DNA of 60,331 nucleotides. Origin: Candidatus Gastranaerophilales bacterium. GTDB lineage: Bacteria > Cyanobacteriota > Vampirovibrionia > Gastranaerophilales > Gastranaerophilaceae. Shown piece after piece: positions 47,725 through 56,695 of this stretch. The notes under the pieces are model-generated. The model saw only the letters and a list, made by a program, of their open reading frames with translations. It was not told the DNA's origin and did no database searches. The stretch spans positions 1 to 60,331 of the forward strand of contig CALUPF010000011.1 in assembly GCA_944322545.1 (NCBI GenBank), given 5' to 3'. How positions within the stretch are numbered: position 1 is the stretch's first letter; every line of letters begins with the position of its first letter. Made by a program: the position numbers and the translations under genes.

Positions 47725-48943
47725 ATTTTTTGCACTGGATAGTTTAAATTTATTATTTATGATAATACTCGTCATTGTTACGGGTGCAGTTATAGTTTAT
47801 CAAGGAAAACAAGATTGGAAATATAACACAATTTTCACTTTGTTCTTTTTGTCTATGACAGGTGCAATAATGAGTAGTCACTTAGGTTTGACTTGGGTTT
47901 TTGTTGAAGCTACAACTTTGACCAGTGCTTATTTAATTATGCAGCACAAAACTCAAAACTCTTTAGAGGCAACTTGGAAATACGTATTTTTATGTTCAAT
48001 CGGTATTTCACTTGCATTTGTCGGTATAATTTTGCTTTTAATCGGATGTGATGGAGTTAATTCATTAGCTTACACTGATTTATACACACATGCTGATAAA
48101 ATTAATCCATTTTGGTTAAAATTATCATTTATATTTATTTTAATAGGGTTCGGAACAAAAGTTGGCTTGGCTCCGGTTCATTCTTGGTTGCCGGATGCTC
48201 ACGCAGAAGCTCCATCTCCAGTATCTGCAATGTTGTCAGCAACACTATTAAATTCAGCTTTTCTTGTAATTTTAAGATTCTACAAGCTTATGGTTTTAGC
48301 TGGTGCTTCTCACACTGCTAAAGTTTTGCTTTTGGCAATGGGCTTTTTATCTATATTTATAACTGCTGTTTATGTTTATAAAATTGCTAATTATAAAAGA
48401 ATGCTTGCATATTCTTCAATTGAAAATATGGGGATTATTGCAATTGGAACTGCTTTAGGTGGTGCAGCTGTTTTCGCTGCGGCAATGCATTTAGTTGCAC
48501 ATTCTTTGATTAAGGCTTCATTTTTCCTAACTTCAGGCAACGTTTTAAAAATATACAAAACAAAAGAAGTTGCTGAGGTTAAAGGAATAATTGAACAGGA
48601 TAAATTCACAGGTTGGTTATGGGTTATTTGCGCAATGTTGATTGTTGCAATTCCACCATCTCCAATTTTTATTTCTGAATTCATTATGATTAAACAAATG
48701 ATAATTGAACATCATTACATTCTTTGTTTCTTGTTTATCTTGTTATTGACAATGGTGATGTTCGGCATTATGAGAGCAGTTGTTAAAACTGCATTTGGAA
48801 ATACAAATCTTACAGAAAAAGTTAAGCTTGGTTTCAATAAATATTTACCACAGGTTGTTTTGCTTACTGCGGTGATTGGTTTTGGTTTGTATTGTCCTAA
48901 AGTTATTTATGATTTGATTGCAGGAGCAGCTTTATGGATGTAA
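47717..48943 (+). CDS. hyfF: membrane complex antiporter-like subunit HyfF
   Basis: This 408-aa protein is a second NuoM/N-like subunit, with LAPVHSWLPDAHAEAPSPVSAMLSA and AYSSIENMGII marking the proton channel. The ATG at 47717 is chosen over an upstream GTG because MSKFFALDS is natural and GAGGAAG lies just before it. No hyfD-type third subunit gene is seen, so the complex has two antiporter-like subunits. It overlaps hyfG by 10 bp. Confidence 0.88.
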   Translation: MSKFFALDSLNLLFMIILVIVTGAVIVYQGKQDWKYNTIFTLFFLSMTGAIMSSHLGLTWVFVEATTLTSAYLIMQHKTQNSLEATWKYVFLCSIGISLAFVGIILLLIGCDGVNSLAYTDLYTHADKINPFWLKLSFIFILIGFGTKVGLAPVHSWLPDAHAEAPSPVSAMLSATLLNSAFLVILRFYKLMVLAGASHTAKVLLLAMGFLSIFITAVYVYKIANYKRMLAYSSIENMGIIAIGTALGGAAVFAAAMHLVAHSLIKASFFLTSGNVLKIYKTKEVAEVKGIIEQDKFTGWLWVICAMLIVAIPPSPIFISEFIMIKQMIIEHHYILCFLFILLLTMVMFGIMRAVVKTAFGNTNLTEKVKLGFNKYLPQVVLLTAVIGFGLYCPKVIYDLIAGAALWM

Positions 48944-50361
48944 TTGAAATAAAAAATAATCAAAAAATTAAAAGAGCAGAGATTCCTGTAACTGACTTTG
49001 AGAATTTTACAAAAAAAATAATCTCTTATGATGTTAGAGTTGTAAATCTTTTTGCAAAAAAAGAAAACGGTCAAAATAGATTATATTGTATTTTTGCAAA
49101 TGATAAAGAAAAAAGACTCTTTTTAACAACAACATATGTAGGTGGCAGCTATCCTTCTTTGACTCTTAAAAAACCTTGTTTGCAAATGTTTGAAAGAGTC
49201 ATATATGAAGAAGAAAATATATTGCCTGAAGGTCATCCGTTTTTAAAACCTGTAAGAAAGCAAGATGGCAATAATTATGAATTTTTAAAATCACACGATT
49301 TGCAAACACATGAAGTTGCAGTTGGTCCTGTTCACGCTGGTATCATAGAGCCAGGACATTTCAGATTTTTATGCAACGGCGAAAGAGTAAATCACCTTGA
49401 AATTCAATTAGGTTTTCAACACAGAGGCGTTGAGTCTTTGATGAAAAAAAGACCTTCAATTCAACTAGCTGAATCTATCTGTGGTGATTCTACTATTGCT
49501 CATTCAATGGCTTATGCAAGAGCAATGGAATCATTGTCTAACATAGATGTAACACATAGAGAAAAACTAATCAGACTAATTGCTTTGGAAATGGAAAGAA
49601 TGGCAATCCACGTTGGTGATATTGGTGCTGTTGCTGGTGATGTAGCTTATCAAATGGCAGCTAATATCTTAGGTGTTACAAGAACTCTTGTAATTAATAC
49701 AATGCTAGAGCTTAGCGGAAGTCGTTTTGGAAAAGGCTTGATGAAGCTAGGTGGTGTTAATTATGACATCGATGATGTTATAAGAGAAAAAATTCTAAAG
49801 ATGTTAGATGAGGTGAATGACAGAACTGACAAGACTGTAAAGGCAATGTTTGGTCACGCAACAGTTGTTTCAAGACTTGAAAACACTGGTGTAGTAGGTA
49901 AAAAACGTGCAAGAGAAATTGGTCTTGTTGGTATGGCTGCAAGAGCTTGTGGTGAAGAGTTTGATGCTAGAATATATGATGATTATTCAAATTTTGAAAT
50001 AACAACTCTCAAAACAGGTGATGTTTATGCAAGAACTTATTTAAGATATTTAGAAATTAAAAAATCTACAACGTTAATAAAAAATATGTTAGCAGAGTTA
50101 GATGGTGAATTTTCAAAACAAAGATATACGCTAAATCTAGAACCTGACAGTTTTGTCTTTTCTATCTTAGAAGGCTGGAGAGGTGAAATTTGTCATTGTG
50201 TTATGACTGACAGCAATTCTTTTATTGATACATACAAAATAAAAGATGCTTCATTCAACAACTGGTTTGGCTTGGCTTTGGCTGTTAGAAACAATCAGAT
50301 TTCAGATTTCCCTGTATGTAATAAAAGTTTTAACCTTTCATACTGCGGATTTGATTTGTAA
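48934..50361 (+). CDS. hyfG: HyfG-like large subunit (NuoCD fusion) with incomplete NiFe ligands
   Basis: This 475-aa protein has a NuoC-like N-terminal region (about 1-110) fused to a NuoD/NiFe large-subunit domain. Group 4 hydrogenases bind NiFe by CxxC near the start of the large-subunit domain and by CxxC at the end. Here the first motif is SICGDSTIAHS: Cys183 is kept, but the second Cys is Ser186. At the end NLSYCGFDL keeps Cys471 and lacks its partner. The DFx/HS pattern around it (AHSMAYARAMES) is otherwise normal. It therefore resembles hydrogenase-related (Ehr-like) complexes that need not make H2. Confidence 0.88.
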   Translation: MDVIEIKNNQKIKRAEIPVTDFENFTKKIISYDVRVVNLFAKKENGQNRLYCIFANDKEKRLFLTTTYVGGSYPSLTLKKPCLQMFERVIYEEENILPEGHPFLKPVRKQDGNNYEFLKSHDLQTHEVAVGPVHAGIIEPGHFRFLCNGERVNHLEIQLGFQHRGVESLMKKRPSIQLAESICGDSTIAHSMAYARAMESLSNIDVTHREKLIRLIALEMERMAIHVGDIGAVAGDVAYQMAANILGVTRTLVINTMLELSGSRFGKGLMKLGGVNYDIDDVIREKILKMLDEVNDRTDKTVKAMFGHATVVSRLENTGVVGKKRAREIGLVGMAARACGEEFDARIYDDYSNFEITTLKTGDVYARTYLRYLEIKKSTTLIKNMLAELDGEFSKQRYTLNLEPDSFVFSILEGWRGEICHCVMTDSNSFIDTYKIKDASFNNWFGLALAVRNNQISDFPVCNKSFNLSYCGFDL

Positions 50362-50376
50362 GAATAAGGATATGAT

Positions 50377-51111
50377 ATGTTTGAAACATTAAAAACACAG
50401 GTTTTACAAAAGAATCAATTAATAAAAGATATAAGAACTGCAACACCAAAAGACAGATTTAGAGGTCTTCCATCAATAGATCCTGAAAAATGCCCAGATT
50501 GGAAGCAGTTACAACAAAATTGTCCTGCTAAAGCAATGTTGGATGATTATAAAATTGATTTAGGAAAATGCACACTTTGTGGTGAATGTGAACATTTATG
50601 CAAAGATGGTGGCATCAAATTTGGTAAAAACCATAAAATTGGTGCTTCAGACAGAAACGATTTGATTGTAAATGGCGAAATTAATCCGATTAAAGCAAGT
50701 GAAGCTATAAAAAAATATTTCGGAAAATCCTTGAAATTAAGACAAGTTTCAGCTGGCGGCTGTAACTCTTGTGAAATGGAGTTGAATGCCTGTTCAAACG
50801 CAAACTTTGATATGGGTAGATATGGTATCGATTTTGTTGCTTCACCTAGACATGCTGACGGTGTTGTTATTACAGGACCTATCACTAAAAATATGGCTAA
50901 AGCTTTAGAAGATACTTTTGAAGCTTGTTCTGAACCAAGAATTATTATTTTGGTTGGTGCATGTGCTATTTCTGGTGGAGTTTTTCAAAATTCTGAAGAG
51001 TTAGACAGAAGTTTTCTTGAAAAACACAAAGTTGATTTATACATCCCTGGATGTCCTGCTCACCCATTGACTATCATCAATGCGATATTAGATTTAATTG
51101 GTGCTAAATAG
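50377..51111 (+). CDS. hyfI: HyfI-like (NuoB) small subunit fused to an N-terminal ferredoxin domain
   Basis: In this 244-aa protein residues 36-80 form a ferredoxin-like region with one complete 4Fe-4S motif C65 C68 C71 C75; a second site has only C39 and C49 and is incomplete. Residues about 115-244 are the NuoB/HyfI domain with GGCNSCEMEL (C129, C132), GACAISGGVF (C196) and PGCPAHP (C226), which hold the proximal 4Fe-4S cluster. No separate hyfH gene exists in the operon, so this fusion probably replaces it. It is the last gene of the operon and convergent with the next gene. Confidence 0.85.
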   Translation: MFETLKTQVLQKNQLIKDIRTATPKDRFRGLPSIDPEKCPDWKQLQQNCPAKAMLDDYKIDLGKCTLCGECEHLCKDGGIKFGKNHKIGASDRNDLIVNGEINPIKASEAIKKYFGKSLKLRQVSAGGCNSCEMELNACSNANFDMGRYGIDFVASPRHADGVVITGPITKNMAKALEDTFEACSEPRIIILVGACAISGGVFQNSEELDRSFLEKHKVDLYIPGCPAHPLTIINAILDLIGAK

Positions 51112-51112
51112 T

Positions 51113-54070
51113 TTATTTTAAGTTTAGCGCATATTTTTTCATTCTTGCAGACACAGCAGCATCTTTTTCAGGCATATTTTCGTCTGGGTTTAGGATGTAT
51201 AGTAAATCTTCTGCATAAAGATTTTCTGGTGATTTTTTGTTTTCATCTAGCCATTGTGTAACTTCTTCTGTGTATTCTCTTATTCTTTTTTCAATAGTTG
51301 TTGTATTTATTTTTTTCTTTGCAACTAAAGATATAGGCTTTTCTTGCGATTGAGAAGTGTAGTTTCTTGGTTCAGATGGGAATTTTTTAACTAAGTTAAA
51401 TAACTCTATATTGTCACAAAGTTCTTCAATTTCCATCTGATATACACTGACATCGCCGGTTGCTTCATACAAAGCATCTGCAAGCGCTTGTTCGGTGATG
51501 AGTATTGTGTATTTTGCTAATGGAGACATGGTTGCTTTTTGAATTAGTGTTAGTTTGTGATTTTCATTTGTATTTTTTCTTTTTGTACAAACTTGTTTTT
51601 CGAAAATATCATAAATATTCATTGAATCTATATTTCTTAATTCTTTTGCCATTTCTTTGCAGTATGCATTTAAATATTTTCTAGGAACAAAATAGAATCT
51701 ATTTTGGTATAGGTATGAAATAGCTTTGATTTTTTCTTCCTTTTCAAAAGCATCTTGTTTTTCAAAAAAGCAATATTCAAAGCTTTTATTGAGTGAAGCT
51801 GGTGCATTTGCTTTGAGTTTTTCATAAAATGCTTTTTTTACAGCTTTGGGATACTCGCTTTTTTCAGAAAAGATTATGGACAAAGATTTTCCATAAAGAC
51901 TAAGATATTCTTTAAGCTCTTTTACATTGTTTCCATTAATAGTTATTGGAACACAAGAATTTTGGATAATTTCATTAAGTTTTTGGTCATATGTCTTATA
52001 ATTTGTAAAATAATAATCCACAATTTCATTTGTTTCATTTGGAGTTATATCTTCTTTAAACTGTCTGTATAAATTAGATAGTCTTTCTTTCGAAAATTTG
52101 TTTTTTATTACGGGGATTTGGAAATATCTATTGTATTTTAGTGATCCAAGTTCAATCGGATTATCTCCTTTATCAAGTTTATATAAAGCTGTTTTTACGT
52201 CTGAGTGAGACATTAAAAAGACTTCTGGATTTCTAGTACATTCATAAAGTATAGTTGCGCCAGCAGCTTCTATTGCTCTGTTAATTCTTGCACCTCTTAC
52301 AGATTCTGTTTGAGTTATGCTTTGAAGGATTTTTTGTTCTTCTGGTGTAATTTTTTCTCCATTAAGATTTTTTGTCCAGGTTTTTATTTGTTCTTCATCC
52401 ATATCATTTGCTATGACATCCATAAAGTCATCTATATATTCATTAGGTAAAACTTTCAATCTGTGACCTAAGGTTCTCATATAAGCTTCTTTGAACTCTT
52501 TTACATAAGGTTTTTCATTTTCTTCTATATTTTTTTCTTTTTTTGCTATCTTATTTGGTTGTGCATTGAAAGCGTTCATTTCTTTTATACGTTGGTTTTT
52601 GTCTCTCATAATTTGTTTTTTGAGAGCTTCAAAGGTTCCACTTTCGATTGCTTCTTTAATTTTATTTTGTGATTCAATGATTTTTTCACCAAGCTCTGCT
52701 GCATAATTTTGATGCTCTGCCCAAAATTCAGACATAACCTGTGATTGGAATTGGCTGAACTCTTGGGTTGAATATAAAAGATCAGCAGGTTTGAAAATTT
52801 GGTTCTTTTTTAGGTGTATAGATAATTCTTTGATTAAGTCAGTGCTATGGTTCCAAGCATCAATCATCGTGTAACGAAGCGGTTCTGAACCGGCTTTCAT
52901 TTTTGAAATGTAGTCGGTTCTTTCTTCTGGTGACATACTAGACCATCTTGTGGTCAATCTTTGCATTCTTTTTATGTGTAAAGAATCTTTTTCTGCTTCT
53001 GTCAGACTTGCTTCATAGTTTTTGAGTTGGATTGTTGCCCATTTTTTGAATAACTCGTCTTTTGATAGCTTATCAGATCCAACTTTTACATGTTTTCTTG
53101 TTGTTTTATCTTTTTCTTCTGGTAATGTTTTTGTTTCTGTTTGTGCTTTTGTTTTTTCTTCAGATTTTTGAGTTTTTTTGAATGATTTAAGCATTTCTTC
53201 TGATGACACATCATCAGCAATCATTTCAAGTTTTTTATTCAAAGGTATGCTATCCCACCAGTTTTCAAATTTTTCGACAGATTTTTTAGCTTTAGCTGTT
53301 CTTTCTTCATCATCTAAAGAATCCCAAAACTCTCTAAGACCTTTTTTTATGCTTTCTCCTACTGCATCAGAATAGCCTGCACGAGTATATCTAAGTGATT
53401 GTTGATATTCAAAAGCTGGTGTTTTTATGCCAAGTGCTTTTAGGGTTGATCCATATACATATTTCGATTCTGATTCTTTGTCTTTGTTTTTAAATTTAAA
53501 ATCTGCTTTGAAGTCTTCGTCTAAATCATTTTCCAAATCTTCATTAATTTCATCAATTGTTTTTCCTTCGAGGAATATTTTTTTCACAAGGTATACTGTT
53601 AAATCACTTTTGTCTTTTAAAATACCTTGATCAGATAATTTTAGAAGTTCTTCATTTTCTTTTACTGATTGTAAAATACCTCTTTTAGCTTTAGTTTTAG
53701 AGGCTTCTGTCAGCTCATTAAATAGCTCTTCGTCTGGAAAATCTTGTTTTATATCTTGGATAGTTTTTGCATCGTTGAGTTTAGAAAATGCTCTTTGTTG
53801 TGCTTCTAGCGGGGTTAAACGAGATTTGTCCTCAATTGAGCTTACATATCTGTATACGGTTATTGGCATTCTATCCTTGTTTGTTTCATAAAATCTTCCA
53901 AGACCTTTATCTACTTGTGCGCCAAATGATAGTAAGTGGTCATTAAATTTTGCTCTCAGCTCAAAATTTGGATTTGTTGTATAGGTTGTTTGTGTAGATT
54001 CTTGTTTTTGCTCGTTATTTTTTTTGATTAGTTTAACATTATAAAAAGAGTGAATCGGAGTAATATTCAT
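51113..54070 (-). CDS. 985-aa helical protein of unknown function with MNITPI start and SFGA motif
   Basis: It begins MNITPI and carries LLSFGAQVD at about 46-54. The protein is mostly Lys/Glu-rich and helical, without a signal peptide or membrane segment. A charged low-complexity linker (KTQKSEEKTKAQTETKTLP, about 300-320) separates an N-terminal domain from the rest, and W..(L/M)..EER-type motifs (FWDSLDDEERTAKAKK; RWSSMSPEERTDYIS) recur. It may be a large scaffold or effector. It is convergent with the hyf operon and ends 2 bp from it. Confidence 0.55.
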   Translation of the reverse strand: MNITPIHSFYNVKLIKKNNEQKQESTQTTYTTNPNFELRAKFNDHLLSFGAQVDKGLGRFYETNKDRMPITVYRYVSSIEDKSRLTPLEAQQRAFSKLNDAKTIQDIKQDFPDEELFNELTEASKTKAKRGILQSVKENEELLKLSDQGILKDKSDLTVYLVKKIFLEGKTIDEINEDLENDLDEDFKADFKFKNKDKESESKYVYGSTLKALGIKTPAFEYQQSLRYTRAGYSDAVGESIKKGLREFWDSLDDEERTAKAKKSVEKFENWWDSIPLNKKLEMIADDVSSEEMLKSFKKTQKSEEKTKAQTETKTLPEEKDKTTRKHVKVGSDKLSKDELFKKWATIQLKNYEASLTEAEKDSLHIKRMQRLTTRWSSMSPEERTDYISKMKAGSEPLRYTMIDAWNHSTDLIKELSIHLKKNQIFKPADLLYSTQEFSQFQSQVMSEFWAEHQNYAAELGEKIIESQNKIKEAIESGTFEALKKQIMRDKNQRIKEMNAFNAQPNKIAKKEKNIEENEKPYVKEFKEAYMRTLGHRLKVLPNEYIDDFMDVIANDMDEEQIKTWTKNLNGEKITPEEQKILQSITQTESVRGARINRAIEAAGATILYECTRNPEVFLMSHSDVKTALYKLDKGDNPIELGSLKYNRYFQIPVIKNKFSKERLSNLYRQFKEDITPNETNEIVDYYFTNYKTYDQKLNEIIQNSCVPITINGNNVKELKEYLSLYGKSLSIIFSEKSEYPKAVKKAFYEKLKANAPASLNKSFEYCFFEKQDAFEKEEKIKAISYLYQNRFYFVPRKYLNAYCKEMAKELRNIDSMNIYDIFEKQVCTKRKNTNENHKLTLIQKATMSPLAKYTILITEQALADALYEATGDVSVYQMEIEELCDNIELFNLVKKFPSEPRNYTSQSQEKPISLVAKKKINTTTIEKRIREYTEEVTQWLDENKKSPENLYAEDLLYILNPDENMPEKDAAVSARMKKYALNLK

Positions 54071-54244
54071 GAATTGTTTCCTTAATCGCTAGTGTAATAG
54101 TACAAAGTTTGAGAATTTATTATTTTGTTAGTGAATTTTAATATGTTATAAAATTTTTACAAATTATCTTGACTGATAGTTACTCTAAAGCTGTAATATT
54201 TATTTTATAATTAAGTTGGTGGTAGTTAATGGAGAGTTTTTACA

Positions 54245-54358
54245 GTGATAAAAAAGTTAATTGCTGTTTTGGCAATAATGGCGTTTGTTCAAGGAACAAT
54301 GTCTTATGCAAAGTCAAATGACGTGGCTGTTTTGAAAAATAAAAAGGAGAAACAATTA
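54245..54358 (+). other. in-frame upstream extension of the DXS-like gene encoding a signal-peptide-like segment
   Basis: GTG at 54245 has GGAG 10-14 bp upstream and opens a frame that continues without a stop into the DXS-like gene. It encodes IKKLIAVLAIMAFVQG.MSYAKS, with a basic start, a hydrophobic core and an A-K-S-type end, like a Sec signal. It is either a real alternative N-terminus or a chance read. Confidence 0.45.
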
Positions 54359-56110
54359 ATGACAGTATTGAATAAAGTAGATAGTCCTGAAGATGTTAAA
54401 AAGCTTTCAAAAAAAGAAATGGAAGCTTTAGCACAGGATATTAGAAATGGAATTTTAAAAAGAGTAAATACAATAGGCGGTCACTTAGGTCCAGATTTGG
54501 GTATAGTTGAAGCGACTATTGCAATGCATTATGTATTTGATTCACCAAAAGATAAGATAGTTTTTGATGTTTCTCATCAGGTCTATCCTCACAAAATGCT
54601 GACAGGAAGAAAAGCAGGATTTTTCGATCCTGAGATGTACTCAAAAATCACAGGTTATTCAAATCCAGCAGAAAGTCCTCATGACCATTTTGTTATAGGC
54701 CATACATCTACTTCTGTCAGTCTTGCTACCGGTTTAGCTAAAGCAAGAGATGTGAAAAATGAAAAATATAATGTGATAGCATTAATTGGTGATGGCTCTT
54801 TAAGTGGCGGTGAAGCTTATGAAGGTTTTAACAACGCTGCAGTTTTAGGAACAAATATGATTATTATTGTGAATGATAATGAAATGTCTATTGCTCCAAA
54901 CCAAGGTGGTTTATATAAAAACCTTGCTGAACTAAGAGAAACAAAAGGTAAAGCTCAAAACAATGTGTTTAAAGCCTTGGGCTTTGATTATTACTACGTG
55001 GAAGAAGGTAATGATATAGAAACCTTGATAAAAGCTTTTGAAAAAGTTAAAGATACAACTCATCCGACAGTTGTTCATATTCATACATTAAAAGGTAAAG
55101 GCTATGAGCCTGCTGTTGAAGACAAAGAAACTTACCATTGGCAGTTGCCTGGATTTATGGATAAAAAAGACAATGGCGCAAATGTAGAAACTTATAATTC
55201 TGTTACAACAGATTATTTGTTGAAAATGAAATCTCAAAAAGAACCAGTTGTTGCAATAACAGCTGCAACTCCTGGGGTTTTTGGATTCACTCCTGATTTC
55301 AGAGAAAAAATGGGCTCTAATTACACTGATGTTGGCATTGCTGAAGAACACGCTATTGCGTATGCTTCAGGTTTGGCAACAAACGGAGCAAAGCCTGTTC
55401 TAGCTTTGATGAGTTCGTTTGTTCAAAGAACTTATGATCAAATGTCACAAGATTTAGCGTTAAATAATTCTCCAGCCACAATACTTATTTACTGGGGTGG
55501 AATTTCAAATGCAGATATGACACATCTTTGTACTTTTGATATTCCTTTGATAAGCAATATTCCAAACATTGTTTATCTATCACCAACTAATAAAGAAGAA
55601 TATCTAGCTATGTTAGATTGGTCTTTAACGCAAAAAGATCATCCTGTATTTATAAGAGTTCCAGCTGGTGAGTTGGTTTCAACAGGTAAAAAAGATACTA
55701 CTGATTATTCAAAATTGAATAAATACGAAGTGGTTGAAAAAGGACAAAAAGTAGCTATTATTGCTGCCGGTAATTTCTTTAAGTTAGGTTCTCAAGTTAA
55801 AGAAGAATTAAAAAAACAAACAGGAATTGATGCAACTTTGATTAATCCTAAGTTTTTAACAGGTGTAGATGAAGAGCTTTTAAATTCTTTGAAAAAAGAT
55901 CATACTCTTGTGATAACACTAGAAGATGGTGTCGTAGATGGTGGTTTGGGTGAAAAGATTTCAAGATTCTACGGCAATTCTGAAATGAAAGTTCTTAATT
56001 TTGGTGCTAAAAAAGAGTTTACGGATAGAGTACCTTTAAATGAGTTGTACAATCGTTACCACTTAACTAAAGAACTTATTGTAGAAGATATTCAAAAAAC
56101 ATTAAAATAA
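54359..56110 (+). CDS. dxs: 1-deoxy-D-xylulose-5-phosphate synthase-like enzyme (DXS family)
   Basis: From ATG 54359 it has 583 aa and begins at the normal DXS N-terminus (MTVLNKVDSPEDVKKLSKKE). A perfect AAGGAG stands 9 bp upstream. The thiamine-diphosphate enzyme joins pyruvate and glyceraldehyde-3-phosphate in the MEP isoprenoid pathway. Marks are GGHLGPDLGIVE, FDVSHQVYPHKMLTGR, GDGSLSGGEAYEGFNNAA, NDNEMSIAPNQGGLY and the transketolase pyrimidine-domain DVGIAEEHAIAYASGLA. Some usual residues differ (SGGEAYEGF where canonical is AGMAFEALN; no Arg-Ala-Gly at the RAG position but YWGG), so it is a divergent paralogue. It reads as a single gene with a terminator downstream. Confidence 0.85.
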   Translation: MTVLNKVDSPEDVKKLSKKEMEALAQDIRNGILKRVNTIGGHLGPDLGIVEATIAMHYVFDSPKDKIVFDVSHQVYPHKMLTGRKAGFFDPEMYSKITGYSNPAESPHDHFVIGHTSTSVSLATGLAKARDVKNEKYNVIALIGDGSLSGGEAYEGFNNAAVLGTNMIIIVNDNEMSIAPNQGGLYKNLAELRETKGKAQNNVFKALGFDYYYVEEGNDIETLIKAFEKVKDTTHPTVVHIHTLKGKGYEPAVEDKETYHWQLPGFMDKKDNGANVETYNSVTTDYLLKMKSQKEPVVAITAATPGVFGFTPDFREKMGSNYTDVGIAEEHAIAYASGLATNGAKPVLALMSSFVQRTYDQMSQDLALNNSPATILIYWGGISNADMTHLCTFDIPLISNIPNIVYLSPTNKEEYLAMLDWSLTQKDHPVFIRVPAGELVSTGKKDTTDYSKLNKYEVVEKGQKVAIIAAGNFFKLGSQVKEELKKQTGIDATLINPKFLTGVDEELLNSLKKDHTLVITLEDGVVDGGLGEKISRFYGNSEMKVLNFGAKKEFTDRVPLNELYNRYHLTKELIVEDIQKTLK

Positions 56111-56118
56111 ACATTTGT

Positions 56119-56152
56119 GATATGCCCTGATTTATTCAGGGCATATTTTTGT
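56119..56152 (+). terminator. intrinsic terminator of the DXS-like gene
   Basis: A perfect 11-bp stem ATATGCCCTGA / TCAGGGCATAT (56120-56146), a 5-nt loop and T5 form a classic terminator. The next gene starts 18 bp later. Confidence 0.9.
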
Positions 56153-56169
56153 AAAAACGGAGATTGTAT

Positions 56170-56568
56170 ATGTACACAACAAAAGAAGTTTCTCAAAAAA
56201 TGGATGTGTCAGAGCATACTTTGCGTTTTTGGGCAAAATGCGGTTTTTTTCCTTTTGTAAAAAGAGATGAAAATAATATAAGACAGTTCACAGAAAGTGA
56301 TCTTGAGTGGGTCAAAATTGTGAAATGCTTACGTTCTGTTGGCACTGAAAATAAGGCTATTAAAAAGTATATAGATTTATGTATTATTGGTGATTCAACT
56401 ATTCCTGAAAGATTTGAGATTATTAAGGAAACTAAAAATAATGCATTGAAAAAAATGGCTGAATTAAAACAACAATTGGACTTGTTGGATTATAAAGAGA
56501 CTTTTTATAAAAATCTTATGGAAAATAATTTAAAAGATACGTGGAATCCAATGAATAAGATGAAATAG
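56170..56568 (+). CDS. MerR-family transcriptional regulator
   Basis: In this 132-aa protein (start ATG 56170 with GGAG 8 bp upstream) the N-terminal winged helix-turn-helix is clear: YTTKEVSQKMDVSEHTLRFWAKCGFFPFVKRDENNIRQFTESDLEWVKIVKCLR, the usual MerR pattern with helix-turn-helix and RFW-type wing. A coiled dimerisation helix follows (KETKNNALKKMAELKQQLDLLD). No metal-binding Cys are seen in the C-terminal part, so metal sensing is unlikely. The effector and target genes are unknown. Confidence 0.88.
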   Translation: MYTTKEVSQKMDVSEHTLRFWAKCGFFPFVKRDENNIRQFTESDLEWVKIVKCLRSVGTENKAIKKYIDLCIIGDSTIPERFEIIKETKNNALKKMAELKQQLDLLDYKETFYKNLMENNLKDTWNPMNKMK

Positions 56569-56695
56569 AGATTATTTTTTCAAAATAATCTTGCTTAAAT
56601 GTTAACATTACTTAAAAAAATAACATAAAAAGTCAATATTCCTTCTAAAAAAAACTTTTAGATAATATACGAGTTTATAGAGGAGATATATTTTT

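Noticed and set aside
43182..51111. Formate hydrogenlyase
   Set aside because: No formate dehydrogenase gene is present and the NiFe ligands in HyfG are incomplete.
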